Shown here one piece after another: positions 40,976 to 49,687 of a stretch of DNA of 62,471 bases (position 1 is the first letter of the stretch; each line of letters starts with the position of its first letter). Below the pieces are notes generated by a model. It was not told the origin of the DNA and did not search any database. It worked only from the letters and a program-made list of their open reading frames with translations. The translations under genes and the position numbers were made by a program. The DNA comes from Pseudomonas sp. (GTDB lineage Bacteria > Pseudomonadota > Gammaproteobacteria > Pseudomonadales > Pseudomonadaceae): NCBI RefSeq assembly GCF_030684895.1, contig NZ_JAUXXP010000061.1, positions 1 to 62,471 of the forward strand. The letters run 5' to 3'.

Positions 40976-42735
40976 CAACCACGCTCCTTGGTATTGCTCC
41001 ATATCTGCAGAAACTGCTCGGCATCCACCGCGCCGGTTATGCGCTGCGAGCGGCGTTCCTCACCATTCGGGCCGATCCACAGCAGCGTGGGCGGGCCCAA
41101 TACTTCAAAGCGGCTGAGTAGCGCGCGGCTTGCCGCGTTGCTCTCGGTCACGTCGGGGCGCAGTACGCGCACGCCCTGCAGGCTGGCCTGCACTTCGGGA
41201 TTGCCGAACACGGTTTTCTCCATGACTTTGCACGACACACACCAGTCCGCGTAGTAATCCACCAGCACCCATTGGCCCTCGGCCTTGGCAGCGGCCAGCT
41301 CACGCTCCAGCGCGGCCGGCTCGCTCAGGTCGATAAAGTGCTGCTCGCTCGGTGCAGCGGCAACGGCGGTGCCAGTGAACACTTTGAGCGGTTGCAGCGG
41401 ATCGCTGGCACCGCCGGCGGCGCCCAGCAGCATCGCCATGCCCCAGAGACCCAGCAGCGCGCCAGTCGCCTTGCTCAGGCTGGTGTGCTGCTGCACCTGA
41501 CGCGCCAGTTGCAGCAGGGCACTGGCCAGCAGAATCAGCAGCGCACCCCACAGGCCCAGCCAGATCGACTCGTCCAGCAGCGGGCGGATCACCAGCAACG
41601 CAGTCACCAGGAACAGGAAGCCAAACACCACCTTGACCCGATCCATCCACGCGCCCGGTTTCGGCAGGAAGCGGTTGCCCAGGGTCACCAGCAATACCAG
41701 CGGCGTACCGATACCCAGGCCCAGGGCAAACAACACCAGACCGCCGTGCAGCGCGTCGCCACTCTGCGCGATATACAGCAGCGCGGCAGCCAGCGGTGCG
41801 GTCATGCACGGGCCGACCAGCAGACCGGAGAACAGGCCGAGCATGCTGGCACCCATCAGGCTGCCGCCTTGCTGCTTGCGGCCGGCATTTTCCAGGCGGT
41901 CACGCAGGGCTGCCGGCAGTTGCAACTCGAACAGGCCAAACATCGGCAAGGCCAGCAGTACAAACAGTGCGGCAAAGCTGGCCAGCAACCAGGGTTGCTG
42001 CAGCAGGCCTTGCAGGTTGGCGCCCATCAGGGCTGCCACTACGCCCAGTGCGGCATACACCAGCGCCATGCTCACCACATAGGCCGAGGCCAGCGCCAAT
42101 CCACGCCGCGGCGAGGCACCACTGCCCACCACAATGCCGGCGAGAATCGGCAGCATCGGCAACGAGCAGGGGGCAAAGGCCAGCAGCAGGCCCAGGCCGA
42201 AGAACACCAGCAGGCTCAAGGCCAGAGTCTGGTTCTGCAGGCCGCCAACCAGCGCCTGGTCTTCAGCCAGGGTAGTGTCCGGCTGGCTTGTCGCAGCACT
42301 GCCTGACAGGTCGATCTGCTGGGTCTGCGGCGGATAGCAGAGCCCGGCATCGGCGCAGCCTTGCCAGCCAATCTGGATGCTGCCGGTGTTGCCGGCAGGC
42401 AGAATCAGTTCCAGGCGGTCGCGATAGATTTGCGAGTCGCCGAAGAACTCATCGCTATAGGGCAACCCAGGCGGCAGCTCGGGCTTGACCCCGGTAGGCA
42501 GACCGCTGAATTGCAGACGATGCTGGTAGAGGTAGTAGCCGGGGGCAATATCCCAGCGCAGCAGGGTTTCGCCATTGGCCTGCGGTTCGACACTGAGCTC
42601 GAACGCCTGCTCGGCGGGGAGAAAGTCCGCCTGCTGGCTGTTACCCGTCAGCAATGGGCTGGTTGAAAAGCTGGAGGCCTGTACCGGCTGCAGTAGCCAG
42701 GCCCACATCAGAGAGAACAGTAGAAGCGTGCGCAT
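40975..42735 (-). CDS. dsbD: Thiol:disulfide interchange protein DsbD
   Basis: 586 residues. Signal peptide about 1-20. N-terminal domain with Cys127 and Cys133 (QGCADAGLCYPP), eight-helix membrane domain with the redox Cys in AFAPCSLPMLPIL and GLLVGPCMTAPLAAAL, and a C-terminal thioredoxin domain with CVSC (Cys499, Cys502). Carries electrons from cytoplasmic thioredoxin to periplasmic DsbG and the TlpA-like protein. First gene of a three-gene operon divergent from dsbR. Confidence 0.94.
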   Translation of the reverse strand: MRTLLLFSLMWAWLLQPVQASSFSTSPLLTGNSQQADFLPAEQAFELSVEPQANGETLLRWDIAPGYYLYQHRLQFSGLPTGVKPELPPGLPYSDEFFGDSQIYRDRLELILPAGNTGSIQIGWQGCADAGLCYPPQTQQIDLSGSAATSQPDTTLAEDQALVGGLQNQTLALSLLVFFGLGLLLAFAPCSLPMLPILAGIVVGSGASPRRGLALASAYVVSMALVYAALGVVAALMGANLQGLLQQPWLLASFAALFVLLALPMFGLFELQLPAALRDRLENAGRKQQGGSLMGASMLGLFSGLLVGPCMTAPLAAALLYIAQSGDALHGGLVLFALGLGIGTPLVLLVTLGNRFLPKPGAWMDRVKVVFGFLFLVTALLVIRPLLDESIWLGLWGALLILLASALLQLARQVQQHTSLSKATGALLGLWGMAMLLGAAGGASDPLQPLKVFTGTAVAAAPSEQHFIDLSEPAALERELAAAKAEGQWVLVDYYADWCVSCKVMEKTVFGNPEVQASLQGVRVLRPDVTESNAASRALLSRFEVLGPPTLLWIGPNGEERRSQRITGAVDAEQFLQIWSNTKERG

Positions 42736-42784
42736 GCATAACCACGTCTGTGAATGTCGAGGCGCAGAGCATCGCAGTTGGCGG

Positions 42785-42799
42785 TTAAGTCAGGATTAA
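42785..42799. promoter_or_regulatory. Candidate DsbR operator
   Basis: TTA-AGTCAGGA-TTAA fits TTA-N8-TTAA, recalled as the DsbR recognition pattern in P. aeruginosa. It is 50 bp upstream of dsbD. A perfect inverted 10-mer TTAATCCTGA lies at 42865-42874 nearer dsbR, suggesting DsbR controls both divergent units. Confidence 0.6.
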
Positions 42800-42910
42800 C
42801 GATGTGATAATCGGCGCAAATTGCAGTCGCCGGTTATCATTTCGTGCCTAGCGATAACGTCGGCTTAATCCTGACAACGGATAATTCAATCTCCTCCACG
42901 GACTGGTTCC

Positions 42911-43606
42911 ATGTACATATTGCTGACTGAAGACAACGCCCTGATCGCCAGCGGCGTGGTGGCTGGGCTCACCGCCCAGGGCTTTCGCGTGATGCACGCC
43001 GCGACTGCGGCCGAGGCTGAGGCGCTGCTGCGTACAGTGGAGTTCGACGCCCTGGTGCTGGATCTGGGCCTGCCGGACGAAGACGGTTTAAGCCTGCTGC
43101 GCCGCCTGCGCCAGCGCGGTGTGACGTTGCCCGTGTTGCTGCTGACCGCCCGTGACTCGGTAGCCGACCGCGTGTCTGGCCTGCAGGACGGCGCCGACGA
43201 TTACCTGGTCAAGCCCTTCGACCTGCGCGAACTCGCCGCGCGCCTGCATGCCTTGCTGCGTCGCGCCGCCGGACGCGCCAGCCCGCAGGTCGAGCATGGC
43301 CCATTGCGATACGACCCAGTGGCCTGCCAGGCGTTTTTGCACGAGCAATCGATTGACCTGTCGCGCCGTGAGCAGGTGCTGCTGCAGGCGCTGTTGCACA
43401 GCCCAGGTCGGGTGCTCAGCGGCGAACAGCTCAAGGACGCGGTCTACGGCCTCGACGGCGAAGTCGAGAGCAATGCCCTCAACGTGCATATCCACCACCT
43501 ACGCCGAAAGCTGGGCAACGGTATTGTCGAGACGGTACGCGGCCTGGGCTACCGCCTGGGGCCAGCCGGGCATGCAACCCCTTCTGACGAGAGCAACAGC
43601 CCATGA
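42911..43606 (+). CDS. dsbR: OmpR-family response regulator DsbR
   Basis: 231 residues. Receiver domain with Asp51 as phosphoacceptor (ALVLDLGLPDEDG), Thr and Lys conserved in LLTARDS and YLVKPFDLRELAARL, then a winged-helix Trans_reg_C domain (LSRREQVLLQALL ... VHIHHLRRKLG). Regulates the divergent dsb operon. The stop overlaps dsbS by 4 bp (ATGA). Synteny with PA2479-PA2480 supports the name. Confidence 0.9.
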   Translation: MYILLTEDNALIASGVVAGLTAQGFRVMHAATAAEAEALLRTVEFDALVLDLGLPDEDGLSLLRRLRQRGVTLPVLLLTARDSVADRVSGLQDGADDYLVKPFDLRELAARLHALLRRAAGRASPQVEHGPLRYDPVACQAFLHEQSIDLSRREQVLLQALLHSPGRVLSGEQLKDAVYGLDGEVESNALNVHIHHLRRKLGNGIVETVRGLGYRLGPAGHATPSDESNSP

Positions 43607-44934
43607 GCCTGCGTCTGCGGCTGACCCTTATTCTCGGCTCGGCCTTTGTGCTGCTCTGGTCGCTGGCCGCCGTGTGGATGCTGTTCGACCTGCGTAACCA
43701 GCTGACCCTCTCGCTCGATCAGCGCCTGGCCTCTTCCGCGCGTATGGTCGCCGGATTGCTCGCCCAGCTACCGCCACCGCAACAGGGGGAGGGCGGTACA
43801 CCACTCAGCACCGAGCAGCTGGGTATTCCCGAAGGCATCGCCTGCCAGATCAGTTCGGTGCGTGGCGAGATACTCGCCAGCAGTCGCGCGGCACCGGACA
43901 GCGCTTTGGGTATGGCGGAAACGGGTTTCCATGAACGCACTATTGGTGATCTGACCTGGCGCACCTTCACCCTGGTTGAAGGCGATATGCGCGTGACCAC
44001 GGCAGACCGACTGGACGAACGCGACACGCTCAAACGTTCCATTCTGCTTGCCGCCGCCGCCCCAGTGCTGCTGGCCTTGGTTGGCAGCCTGCTGGTGCTC
44101 TGGTTTGGTCTCAGCCGTGAGTTGTCGCCTCTGCAACGCATTCGCCAGGCGCTGGCCCAGCGTCGTGCCGACTGCATCGAACCACTGCAAATCGACGGCC
44201 TGCCGCAGGAACTGCAACCGCTGGTGGCTACCCAGAATCAGCTGTTTCAACGTATCGCCCAGGCCATCGAACGCGAGCGCCGCCTGACCGACGATGCCGC
44301 CCATGAACTGCGCAGTCCGCTGACCGCGATCAAGACCCACCTGCAGGTGGCCGGCATGACCGAAGGCGAAACCGCCCGCCAGGCACTGGCCAACGCTGAA
44401 GCCGGTGCCGACCGTCTGCACCAGACCCTGGAGCAATTGCTGCTCCTGGCGCGGGTTGAAGGCCGTCTGCCGTTTGACGAGAACCTGCAATACAGCGCCG
44501 AGCAAGTGGCGCAGATGGCTATTGGCGACGCCCAGCAACAGGACCAGCCCGCCATCGAACTGCAGTTGCTCGACGCCAGCGCCCAGCGCTTGCTGGATAT
44601 GCCGCCAACCCTGGCGATTGCTGCCTTGCGCAACCTGCTGGACAACGCCCAGCGCCATACCCCACCCGGTACTGCCGTCAGCCTGAGCGTGCAAATGCGC
44701 GGCGATAAGGTGTGCTTCAGCGTGCGTGATTCCGGGCCAGGAGTCGCCCCGGACAAGCTCGCTCAGTTGACCGAGCGCTTCTGGCGCAACTCCAGCGGCG
44801 AAGGCAGCGGCCTGGGGCTGTCCATCGTCAAGGCCATCGCCGAGCGCTGTGGCTGCGAACTTGAGTTTGCCAATACGGGCAATGGGTTCTGCGTGAGCTT
44901 GCTGGTCGTTACCCGCGCGGCCGGTGAGCTGTAG
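43603..44934 (+). CDS. dsbS: Sensor histidine kinase DsbS
   Basis: 443 residues. Two membrane helices (about 8-28 and 146-170) flank a periplasmic sensor of about 115 residues containing a single Cys81 (GIACQISS); a sensor Cys at position 82 binds copper in P. aeruginosa DsbS (recalled). HAMP, then the H-box with His234 in DDAAHELRSPLTAIKTH, N box LLDNAQRHT and G box SGPGVAPDK. Periplasmic copper/thiol state probably controls dsbD-tlpA-dsbG expression through DsbR. Confidence 0.9.
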   Translation: MSLRLRLTLILGSAFVLLWSLAAVWMLFDLRNQLTLSLDQRLASSARMVAGLLAQLPPPQQGEGGTPLSTEQLGIPEGIACQISSVRGEILASSRAAPDSALGMAETGFHERTIGDLTWRTFTLVEGDMRVTTADRLDERDTLKRSILLAAAAPVLLALVGSLLVLWFGLSRELSPLQRIRQALAQRRADCIEPLQIDGLPQELQPLVATQNQLFQRIAQAIERERRLTDDAAHELRSPLTAIKTHLQVAGMTEGETARQALANAEAGADRLHQTLEQLLLLARVEGRLPFDENLQYSAEQVAQMAIGDAQQQDQPAIELQLLDASAQRLLDMPPTLAIAALRNLLDNAQRHTPPGTAVSLSVQMRGDKVCFSVRDSGPGVAPDKLAQLTERFWRNSSGEGSGLGLSIVKAIAERCGCELEFANTGNGFCVSLLVVTRAAGEL

Positions 44935-44941
44935 TGGGGCG

Positions 44942-45286
44942 CTATGTGCTTCTGAAGCTCCAGACGATTTCCACCACGCGCACAGCCAGGATCAGGTAAA
45001 GCAGAAACAGGATGAGCTGCAGCACCACGTGATGGCGCAGTTTGGCCAGGCGCCGCAGGGCGTCGCTGATATTCAGTAGCAGCAGAAGCGCCGATACGAT
45101 GATCAACCCCCAACCTGCCAGGGTTGAGCCCCAGAGCCCCATAAAGATCTGATGGTTGCCATGCAACGCGTCAGTGCCGGCGGCAAACAGCAGCGCGCAG
45201 ACCAGCAGGTTTTTGATGTTGTCGAAGATCTTGGCGCTTAAATCTGCATCCAGCAGCGCCAGGTACTTGCTCCAGAGCTTGCGCAT
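44942..45286 (-). CDS. Inner-membrane protein of unknown function (YqhA/UPF0114-like size)
   Basis: 114 residues with three hydrophobic stretches (about 30-45, 62-82, 90-108). Starts MRKLWSKYLALLDADLSA; ATG at 45286 has AGGTG upstream. A longer open frame above is out of coding character. It is the last gene of the HlyD/DUF2955 operon, 31 bp behind DUF2955, and convergent with dsbS (7 bp gap). Function unknown. Confidence 0.65.
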   Translation of the reverse strand: MRKLWSKYLALLDADLSAKIFDNIKNLLVCALLFAAGTDALHGNHQIFMGLWGSTLAGWGLIIVSALLLLLNISDALRRLAKLRHHVVLQLILFLLYLILAVRVVEIVWSFRST

Positions 45287-45317
45287 AGACGGCACCTGAT
45301 TAGCAGCAGTACAGCGA

Positions 45318-46361
45318 TTAATGACTGGCGTTACGCGGCCTGGGCCAGAACAGGCTGGCCATGCACAAGGCATACAGAACCGCGAACAGCACATAGGCAA
45401 TTCGCGTAGAAAACAGCTCCGGCGTTTCGCCGGGCAATGGCGAAACGCCCAGACCAAAGAGAATCAGAAAGGTCGTCAGCCCGCCGCCAAACACCTTGCC
45501 CGTCACGGCGCCCATTACGGCTCGGCCGGCAAACAGCAGGCTCACCGTCAGCAGGATTAGGATGGCCCACAAGAGGCTGGGTCGCAGTTCGATCACGGTA
45601 AATGCCAGGGATGCGACAACCCCGCCCAGCAGGTTGATGACGATCAGCGCGGCAGCGGTTCGGCTGCTCATCCCCAGCTCGAACTGGCTGAGCAACGAGG
45701 CCACGGTAATCGGTATGACCATCGCCGTGGCCAGGCGCGAGTCGATCAAGCACAGCGCAACCATGCCCAACAGGATGGCGCCACTGACCATGGCCTGGCG
45801 CGTCACGCTGCCCAGCTCCGCGCGCGGCAAAGGCGCAGGGGTTACCGGCGCGGGGCCGAGATCCGGGAATACTGCGTGAGCGCCCCAGGCAAGCAGCAGG
45901 CCGATACTGACCGCCTTGGCCAGAACCAAGACAATCGACTCGCCGAGGTCACGCTGGAGGATGTCGAGCAGCGGCACCACAATCGCAATCACCAGCATCA
46001 ACGCCGGCCCCGCGCCACCCACCCGGCGACCCTGGGCGAAAAAGCAGCTGAAGTAGCACAGCCAGAGCAACGGCAGCAGCACCAACGGCCGCTCACCGAG
46101 CAGGCCGGTAAGGAAGATCAGCAGTGCGCCCACGATAAAGATCAGCAACACAGTGCCCAGCCCCTGACGCAAACCGGGTGGGCTGTAGCTGGCCAGCAGA
46201 AACTGAGTGGCAAATAGCGGTGCGAGAAAGGGCAGCACACTGCCGTTGAGCAAGCCCAGGCTGAATCCCAGCGTTACTGCCAGAGCCACACGCAAGCCTT
46301 GACGCTTGGCGCGCGCCAGATCGATTGACGGGGAGGGGGCCGCCAAGGCCTCAGTTGACAT
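45318..46361 (-). CDS. DUF2955 (FUSC-like) inner-membrane transporter subunit
   Basis: 347 residues with about ten membrane helices in two clusters and a short cytoplasmic linker (residues about 170-190). DUF2955/FUSC proteins work with HlyD-type adaptors to export aromatic acids or drugs. Overlaps the HlyD gene by 11 bp, strong support for a complex. Substrate unknown. Confidence 0.8.
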   Translation of the reverse strand: MSTEALAAPSPSIDLARAKRQGLRVALAVTLGFSLGLLNGSVLPFLAPLFATQFLLASYSPPGLRQGLGTVLLIFIVGALLIFLTGLLGERPLVLLPLLWLCYFSCFFAQGRRVGGAGPALMLVIAIVVPLLDILQRDLGESIVLVLAKAVSIGLLLAWGAHAVFPDLGPAPVTPAPLPRAELGSVTRQAMVSGAILLGMVALCLIDSRLATAMVIPITVASLLSQFELGMSSRTAAALIVINLLGGVVASLAFTVIELRPSLLWAILILLTVSLLFAGRAVMGAVTGKVFGGGLTTFLILFGLGVSPLPGETPELFSTRIAYVLFAVLYALCMASLFWPRPRNASH

Positions 46362-47481
46362 AGGTCAGTAGTGCTACAAGCCGCGCGGTGATCACGCCAA
46401 ACATATTCGCCAGCGGGTTATCGCCGGTGTAAATCACCACCGTAACCTGCGAGCCGTAGCGCAGGCCTTTCGGGTAAGGCTCCATCACCACCAAGCGCAC
46501 GGGAAAGCGTTGCGGGTCACGTACCCAGCCGCTCTGGTTGCGTACCGAGGGCAGGGCAGAAGAGCTGCTGCCTTCTGTTGCAACGCCCCAGCCGACACTC
46601 TCGACCCGCGCATTGAAAATACGCCCAGGCAACACGTCGAACACCAACTCGGCCGTATCATCGGCCTGCACGTGCTCCAGGCTGTTTTCTTTGAAGGCTG
46701 CGGAAATCCACACGGTGCCGGTGTCGATAAAGGTCAGCGCGGGCTGGCCGGAGCTGACCACCTGGCCAACGGCGAGCTGCAGATTGGTGATCACCCCGTC
46801 GGCCGGCGCGGTAATTTCCGTACGCACCAGATCAAGACGGGCCTTTTCCAGCTGCGCGAGGGCCTGCTTGAACTGCGGGTTATCCGTACCGGTTGGCCCC
46901 AGTTCCTGACGGGCCCGCTGCAAATCGGCCTGCGCCTTGACCACGGCAGCTTCGGCGGAGTTCAGCGACGCGGTGGCTTCATCCAGACGCGCCCGCGCAT
47001 AAACGCCGCGTTCAACCAGCTGCATTACCCGGCGCGCTTGCTCGCGCACATTGTCACGCTGGGCGCGGGCAGAAACGAGCTGAGCCTGGGCCGCATCCAC
47101 CGATGCGGTGTTGGCCCCCAACGACTGGCCTGTTTGCTCAAGGCGCGCCTCGGCTTCGGCAATGGCGATCTTGTAAGGCTGCGGATCAATGCGAAACAGC
47201 AGCTGCCCAGCCTCCACCCGCGCATTGTCGAGCACCGCGATTTCCACCACGCGGCCACCCACCTCGGATGCCATCTGCACCACATAACCCTGCACCACCG
47301 CCTGCGAAGTGGACGGGGTACTGCGCTCCATCAGGATGGACAGCACAAACAGCGCGGCGGCAACTGACACCACGATCAACGCAATACGTCGCAGCGGGTT
47401 GGTTGGCGGCGCGGATTTATCGACAGCCACCGGCGTTTCGGCCGGTGGCGTGCTGTCAGGCTGCTCTAATGCTTCAGACAT
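46351..47481 (-). CDS. HlyD/EmrA-type membrane fusion protein
   Basis: 376 residues: cytoplasmic N tail rich in Pro, one TM helix (about 31-50), lipoyl half-motifs VQMASEVGGRVVEIAV and ITAPADGVITNLQLAVG, and a coiled-coil hairpin between them (about 95-200). Adaptor linking the DUF2955 subunit to an outer-membrane channel that is not encoded here. 48 bp after the small membrane protein. Confidence 0.88.
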   Translation of the reverse strand: MSEALEQPDSTPPAETPVAVDKSAPPTNPLRRIALIVVSVAAALFVLSILMERSTPSTSQAVVQGYVVQMASEVGGRVVEIAVLDNARVEAGQLLFRIDPQPYKIAIAEAEARLEQTGQSLGANTASVDAAQAQLVSARAQRDNVREQARRVMQLVERGVYARARLDEATASLNSAEAAVVKAQADLQRARQELGPTGTDNPQFKQALAQLEKARLDLVRTEITAPADGVITNLQLAVGQVVSSGQPALTFIDTGTVWISAAFKENSLEHVQADDTAELVFDVLPGRIFNARVESVGWGVATEGSSSSALPSVRNQSGWVRDPQRFPVRLVVMEPYPKGLRYGSQVTVVIYTGDNPLANMFGVITARLVALLTYVN

Positions 47482-47529
47482 AAGGGTTCCCGTAAGGCAG
47501 ATGGAGCAAGCACCAAGGTTGACTCGGCA

Positions 47530-48060
47530 TCACGCCGCGTCGGGGCTGCTAACCCGTGCGGTGCGAATAAACAGCGCACGCAGCTTTTCCCAGAAATTGC
47601 CGCCCAAAACAAAGAAGCTGCCAATCAACATGGCATCGCCGAGCATCTGCAGCGCCCAGTTATTAGGCCGCAGACCGGGCGCGATAGCGTCGATATAGGG
47701 TTCAAGAAAGGAAGAAATCAGTGGCAGGCAGAACATCACCAAGCCAATGCGATGGCGCATCGGGCTGATCTCATCCTCAGTGCTCGGCACCATCGAAGAC
47801 ATATAGCCGTAGATATGCTGCTTCAGCTCCTGGAAACCCGCCTTGCCCATGATGGCGATAACCAGCAGCAAGAGAATCTTGTTAAGGATAAACAGCGCCC
47901 CCGAAAGCGCCGCCACCTTGGACCCCGGCACATCCGCCGCCGCTGCCAGCGGCACCAGAAGCCACAAAGCCGGAATCAAACAGATAATCGCGATACCCAA
48001 CTTAAACCGCCAATGGGCGGACTTGGGCTGGGCTGTGTTCAGCTCTGTACTCATATGCAC
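47530..48060 (-). CDS. Four-helix membrane protein, transporter-suffix-domain family
   Basis: 176 residues from a GTG at 48060 (AAGGGA 6 nt upstream) or 174 from the ATG at 48054. Helices at about 22-42, 52-70, 103-118 and 138-160. The central motif KAGFQELKQHIYGYM with PMRHRIGLVMFCLPL is typical of small proteins preceding HlyD/FUSC pairs. First gene of the efflux operon. Role not established. Confidence 0.7.
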   Translation of the reverse strand: MHMSTELNTAQPKSAHWRFKLGIAIICLIPALWLLVPLAAAADVPGSKVAALSGALFILNKILLLLVIAIMGKAGFQELKQHIYGYMSSMVPSTEDEISPMRHRIGLVMFCLPLISSFLEPYIDAIAPGLRPNNWALQMLGDAMLIGSFFVLGGNFWEKLRALFIRTARVSSPDAA

Positions 48061-48413
48061 GTACCGTCCCTTGCGATTATTGTTTTGGGGTTTAAAAAAA
48101 CAGCAAAACTATCAGCTAAATATCTAGCACAAAACCAGCGTGGCGCCGCTTTATCAGCCCATGCCTGCTCGACGCCCGCATGCTGCTGGTTTGGTGAGCA
48201 TTTTTTAGGGGGGGCTTGTTTTTAACGTGAAAAACCGAAGCTTGGCATTGGGCTGACGCTACTGAGGAATTGATCGAGGGCTGCTAGACAGTACGGCGGC
48301 AAAGACGTAGGTTCTGGCTGGTGTTGAGTGGTGTCGGTTTGGCATTTGGCAATTTTTTGGATTGCTCAAACGGGTAGTGCTAGTCCGGGACTTTATACGA
48401 CATCCTATGGGGT
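48061..48413. other. Intergenic region ahead of the cassette array
   Basis: 353 bp without a credible gene. It must carry the leftward promoter of the efflux operon and any rightward promoter reading into the cassettes. Composition shifts to AT-rich around 48060-48120. There is no room for an integrase gene and no integrase motifs were seen on either strand. Confidence 0.5.
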
Positions 48414-48420
48414 GTTATGC
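48414..48420 (+). other. Left-edge integron core site (attI or attC remnant)
   Basis: GTTATGC fits the GTTRRRY core that ends attI and attC sites. No full attC arm is recognisable to its left, so it may be an attI or the residue of a deleted attC. The ATG of the first cassette gene lies inside it. Confidence 0.5.
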
Positions 48421-48773
48421 GACGGGAACGTCGTCTAATTATAGTTATGATTCAGTCATGGAATAATGTTGTGCCAGCCATATTTTTCATATACATCACC
48501 AGCACTATGTATACCTACATCGGCTTTGAAACATTACTTTATCTTCAGCGAGGCAGGACAAAGCTTCAGACAGTAAGAGCTTTCAGAGTATTGACTTGGC
48601 TTTTTACTATTTCAGCCTTGGCTGCTCCAATATTTATCGAGAAAACCATTGAAGAAAATTTTGATTCTGAGTTATTCAAAAACCTTTATCTTCTCAACGT
48701 CATACTTATAATAATTTATTTATTTTCACGCTACTTTAAGAAGCAGGCATATGCATCTGCCACTGAATCATAA
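48417..48773 (+). CDS. Cassette 1: small membrane protein, unknown function
   Basis: 118 residues from the ATG in the core site, or 108 from the ATG at 48447. Three hydrophobic segments (about 18-38, 57-76, 88-105), with a basic loop LQRGRTKLQTVRAFR and a basic C terminus SRYFKKQ. No family recognised. No good ribosome-binding site at either start. The stop lies inside the R'' end of the following attC site, typical of cassettes. Confidence 0.65.
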   Translation: MRRERRLIIVMIQSWNNVVPAIFFIYITSTMYTYIGFETLLYLQRGRTKLQTVRAFRVLTWLFTISALAAPIFIEKTIEENFDSELFKNLYLLNVILIIIYLFSRYFKKQAYASATES

Positions 48774-48843
48774 CAACTGGTTCAAACCGTTCGCTGCGCT
48801 CACTGGGACGGGCTAAAGCCCGCCCCTTAACCAAACGTTAGAG
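48768..48843 (+). repeat. attC site 1
   Basis: 76 bp. Left core ...ATAAC, L'' box TGGTTCAA, centre CGTTCGCTGCGCTCACTGG and GGGCTAAAGCCCG, L' box TTAACCA, right core GTTAGAG. Arms are fully complementary with one extra C, the best-preserved site of the array. Confidence 0.9.
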
Positions 48844-48860
48844 AAATAAGAGAAAGTTCT

Positions 48861-49094
48861 ATGCGCGACAAATTGAAGCTAAATGAAGGCGACACGCTTA
48901 TTCAAGAGAGCCATCGGTCTAAAGGGCCTTTGGCAGAGACAGATATCTACACATACTCCATCGTTAACGCTCAAGGAGAAAAGGTCGGCTCGGTTGAGCA
49001 TGTTGATCACACCTCCATTAAAGGCTTTAACCGCTCTCAATCGGTAGAGCAACGAGATGTCTCAGGAAATTTGGTCGTTGACGTTAGGTGGTAG
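48861..49094 (+). CDS. Cassette 2: small soluble protein, unknown function
   Basis: 77 residues, hydrophilic, starting MRDKLKLNEGDTLIQESH, with a probable beta-rich core (TYSIVNAQGEKVGSVEHVDH). AGAGAAAG lies 7 nt upstream. No family recognised. One gene per cassette with the stop 8 bp before the attC. Confidence 0.65.
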   Translation: MRDKLKLNEGDTLIQESHRSKGPLAETDIYTYSIVNAQGEKVGSVEHVDHTSIKGFNRSQSVEQRDVSGNLVVDVRW

Positions 49095-49101
49095 CTTATT
49101 C

Positions 49102-49177
49102 CTCTAACTAGTGATTCAAATTGCTCGCTGCGCTCACTGGGACCGGCTAAAGCCGGCCCCTTAACCAAACGTTAGAG
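49102..49177 (+). repeat. attC site 2
   Basis: 76 bp, left core CTCTAAC, right core GTTAGAG. L'' TGATTCAA pairs with TTAACCA except one mismatch. Inner hairpin CCGGCTAAAGCCGG is perfect. Confidence 0.9.
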
Positions 49178-49197
49178 CTACAAAGCACGAGGTCACA

Positions 49198-49548
49198 ATG
49201 GAACTAAAGGATTTTGTCAGAGCAACCCTTGAACAGATAGTTGAAGGAGTTTATCAGGCTCAAGAAAGCATTGATGCCAAAGGTGGCATAGTCAATCCGG
49301 CAGGCATGGATTATTTCAAAGATGGACAGCGGAGCATTTATCATCATGCAATGCCGCAGCAAGTAGAATTTGATGTCGGCCTAACTTCAACTGATAAATC
49401 GGGTTCAAGTGAAGGAATTGGAGTATTTCTAGGGAGTATATCCTTGGGCAAAAGAAACAACTCTGATTCTGAAAGCGTGGCCGTAACAAAGGTTAAGTTT
49501 AGTGTTCCGATTGTGCTGCCAGCCGGCAAAAAACTGGTTAAAAAATAG
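49198..49548 (+). CDS. Cassette 3: Trypco2-like small protein
   Basis: 116 residues. N-terminal helix MELKDFVRATLEQIVEGVYQ, then VEFDVGLTSTDKSG, GIGVFLGSISLG and VTKVKFSVPIVLP. This layout resembles the trypsin-co-occurring domain 2 (Trypco2) found in conflict/NTPase systems, but the match is by eye only. ATG preceded by GAGGTCACA. No partner protease is in the cassette. Confidence 0.6.
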   Translation: MELKDFVRATLEQIVEGVYQAQESIDAKGGIVNPAGMDYFKDGQRSIYHHAMPQQVEFDVGLTSTDKSGSSEGIGVFLGSISLGKRNNSDSESVAVTKVKFSVPIVLPAGKKLVKK

Positions 49549-49557
49549 CCTAGCCCG

Positions 49558-49633
49558 CTCTAGCAAGTGGTTCAAATCGCTCGCCTCGCTCGCTGGGACG
49601 GGCTAAAGCCCGCCCCTTAGCCAAACGTTATGT
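49558..49633 (+). repeat. attC site 3
   Basis: 76 bp. Left core CTCTAGC (one change from site 2), right core GTTATGT. L'' TGGTTCAA faces TTAGCCA. Confidence 0.88.
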
Positions 49634-49687
49634 TTACTTAGTTTGATTGGGTTATTTCAATTTCGTCATCAATGCTAAATAAAGGCA

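Noticed and set aside
48061..48413. Integron integrase gene next to the left edge of the array
   Set aside because: The space is about 350 bp and shows no tyrosine-recombinase motifs on either strand; an intI needs about 960 bp.
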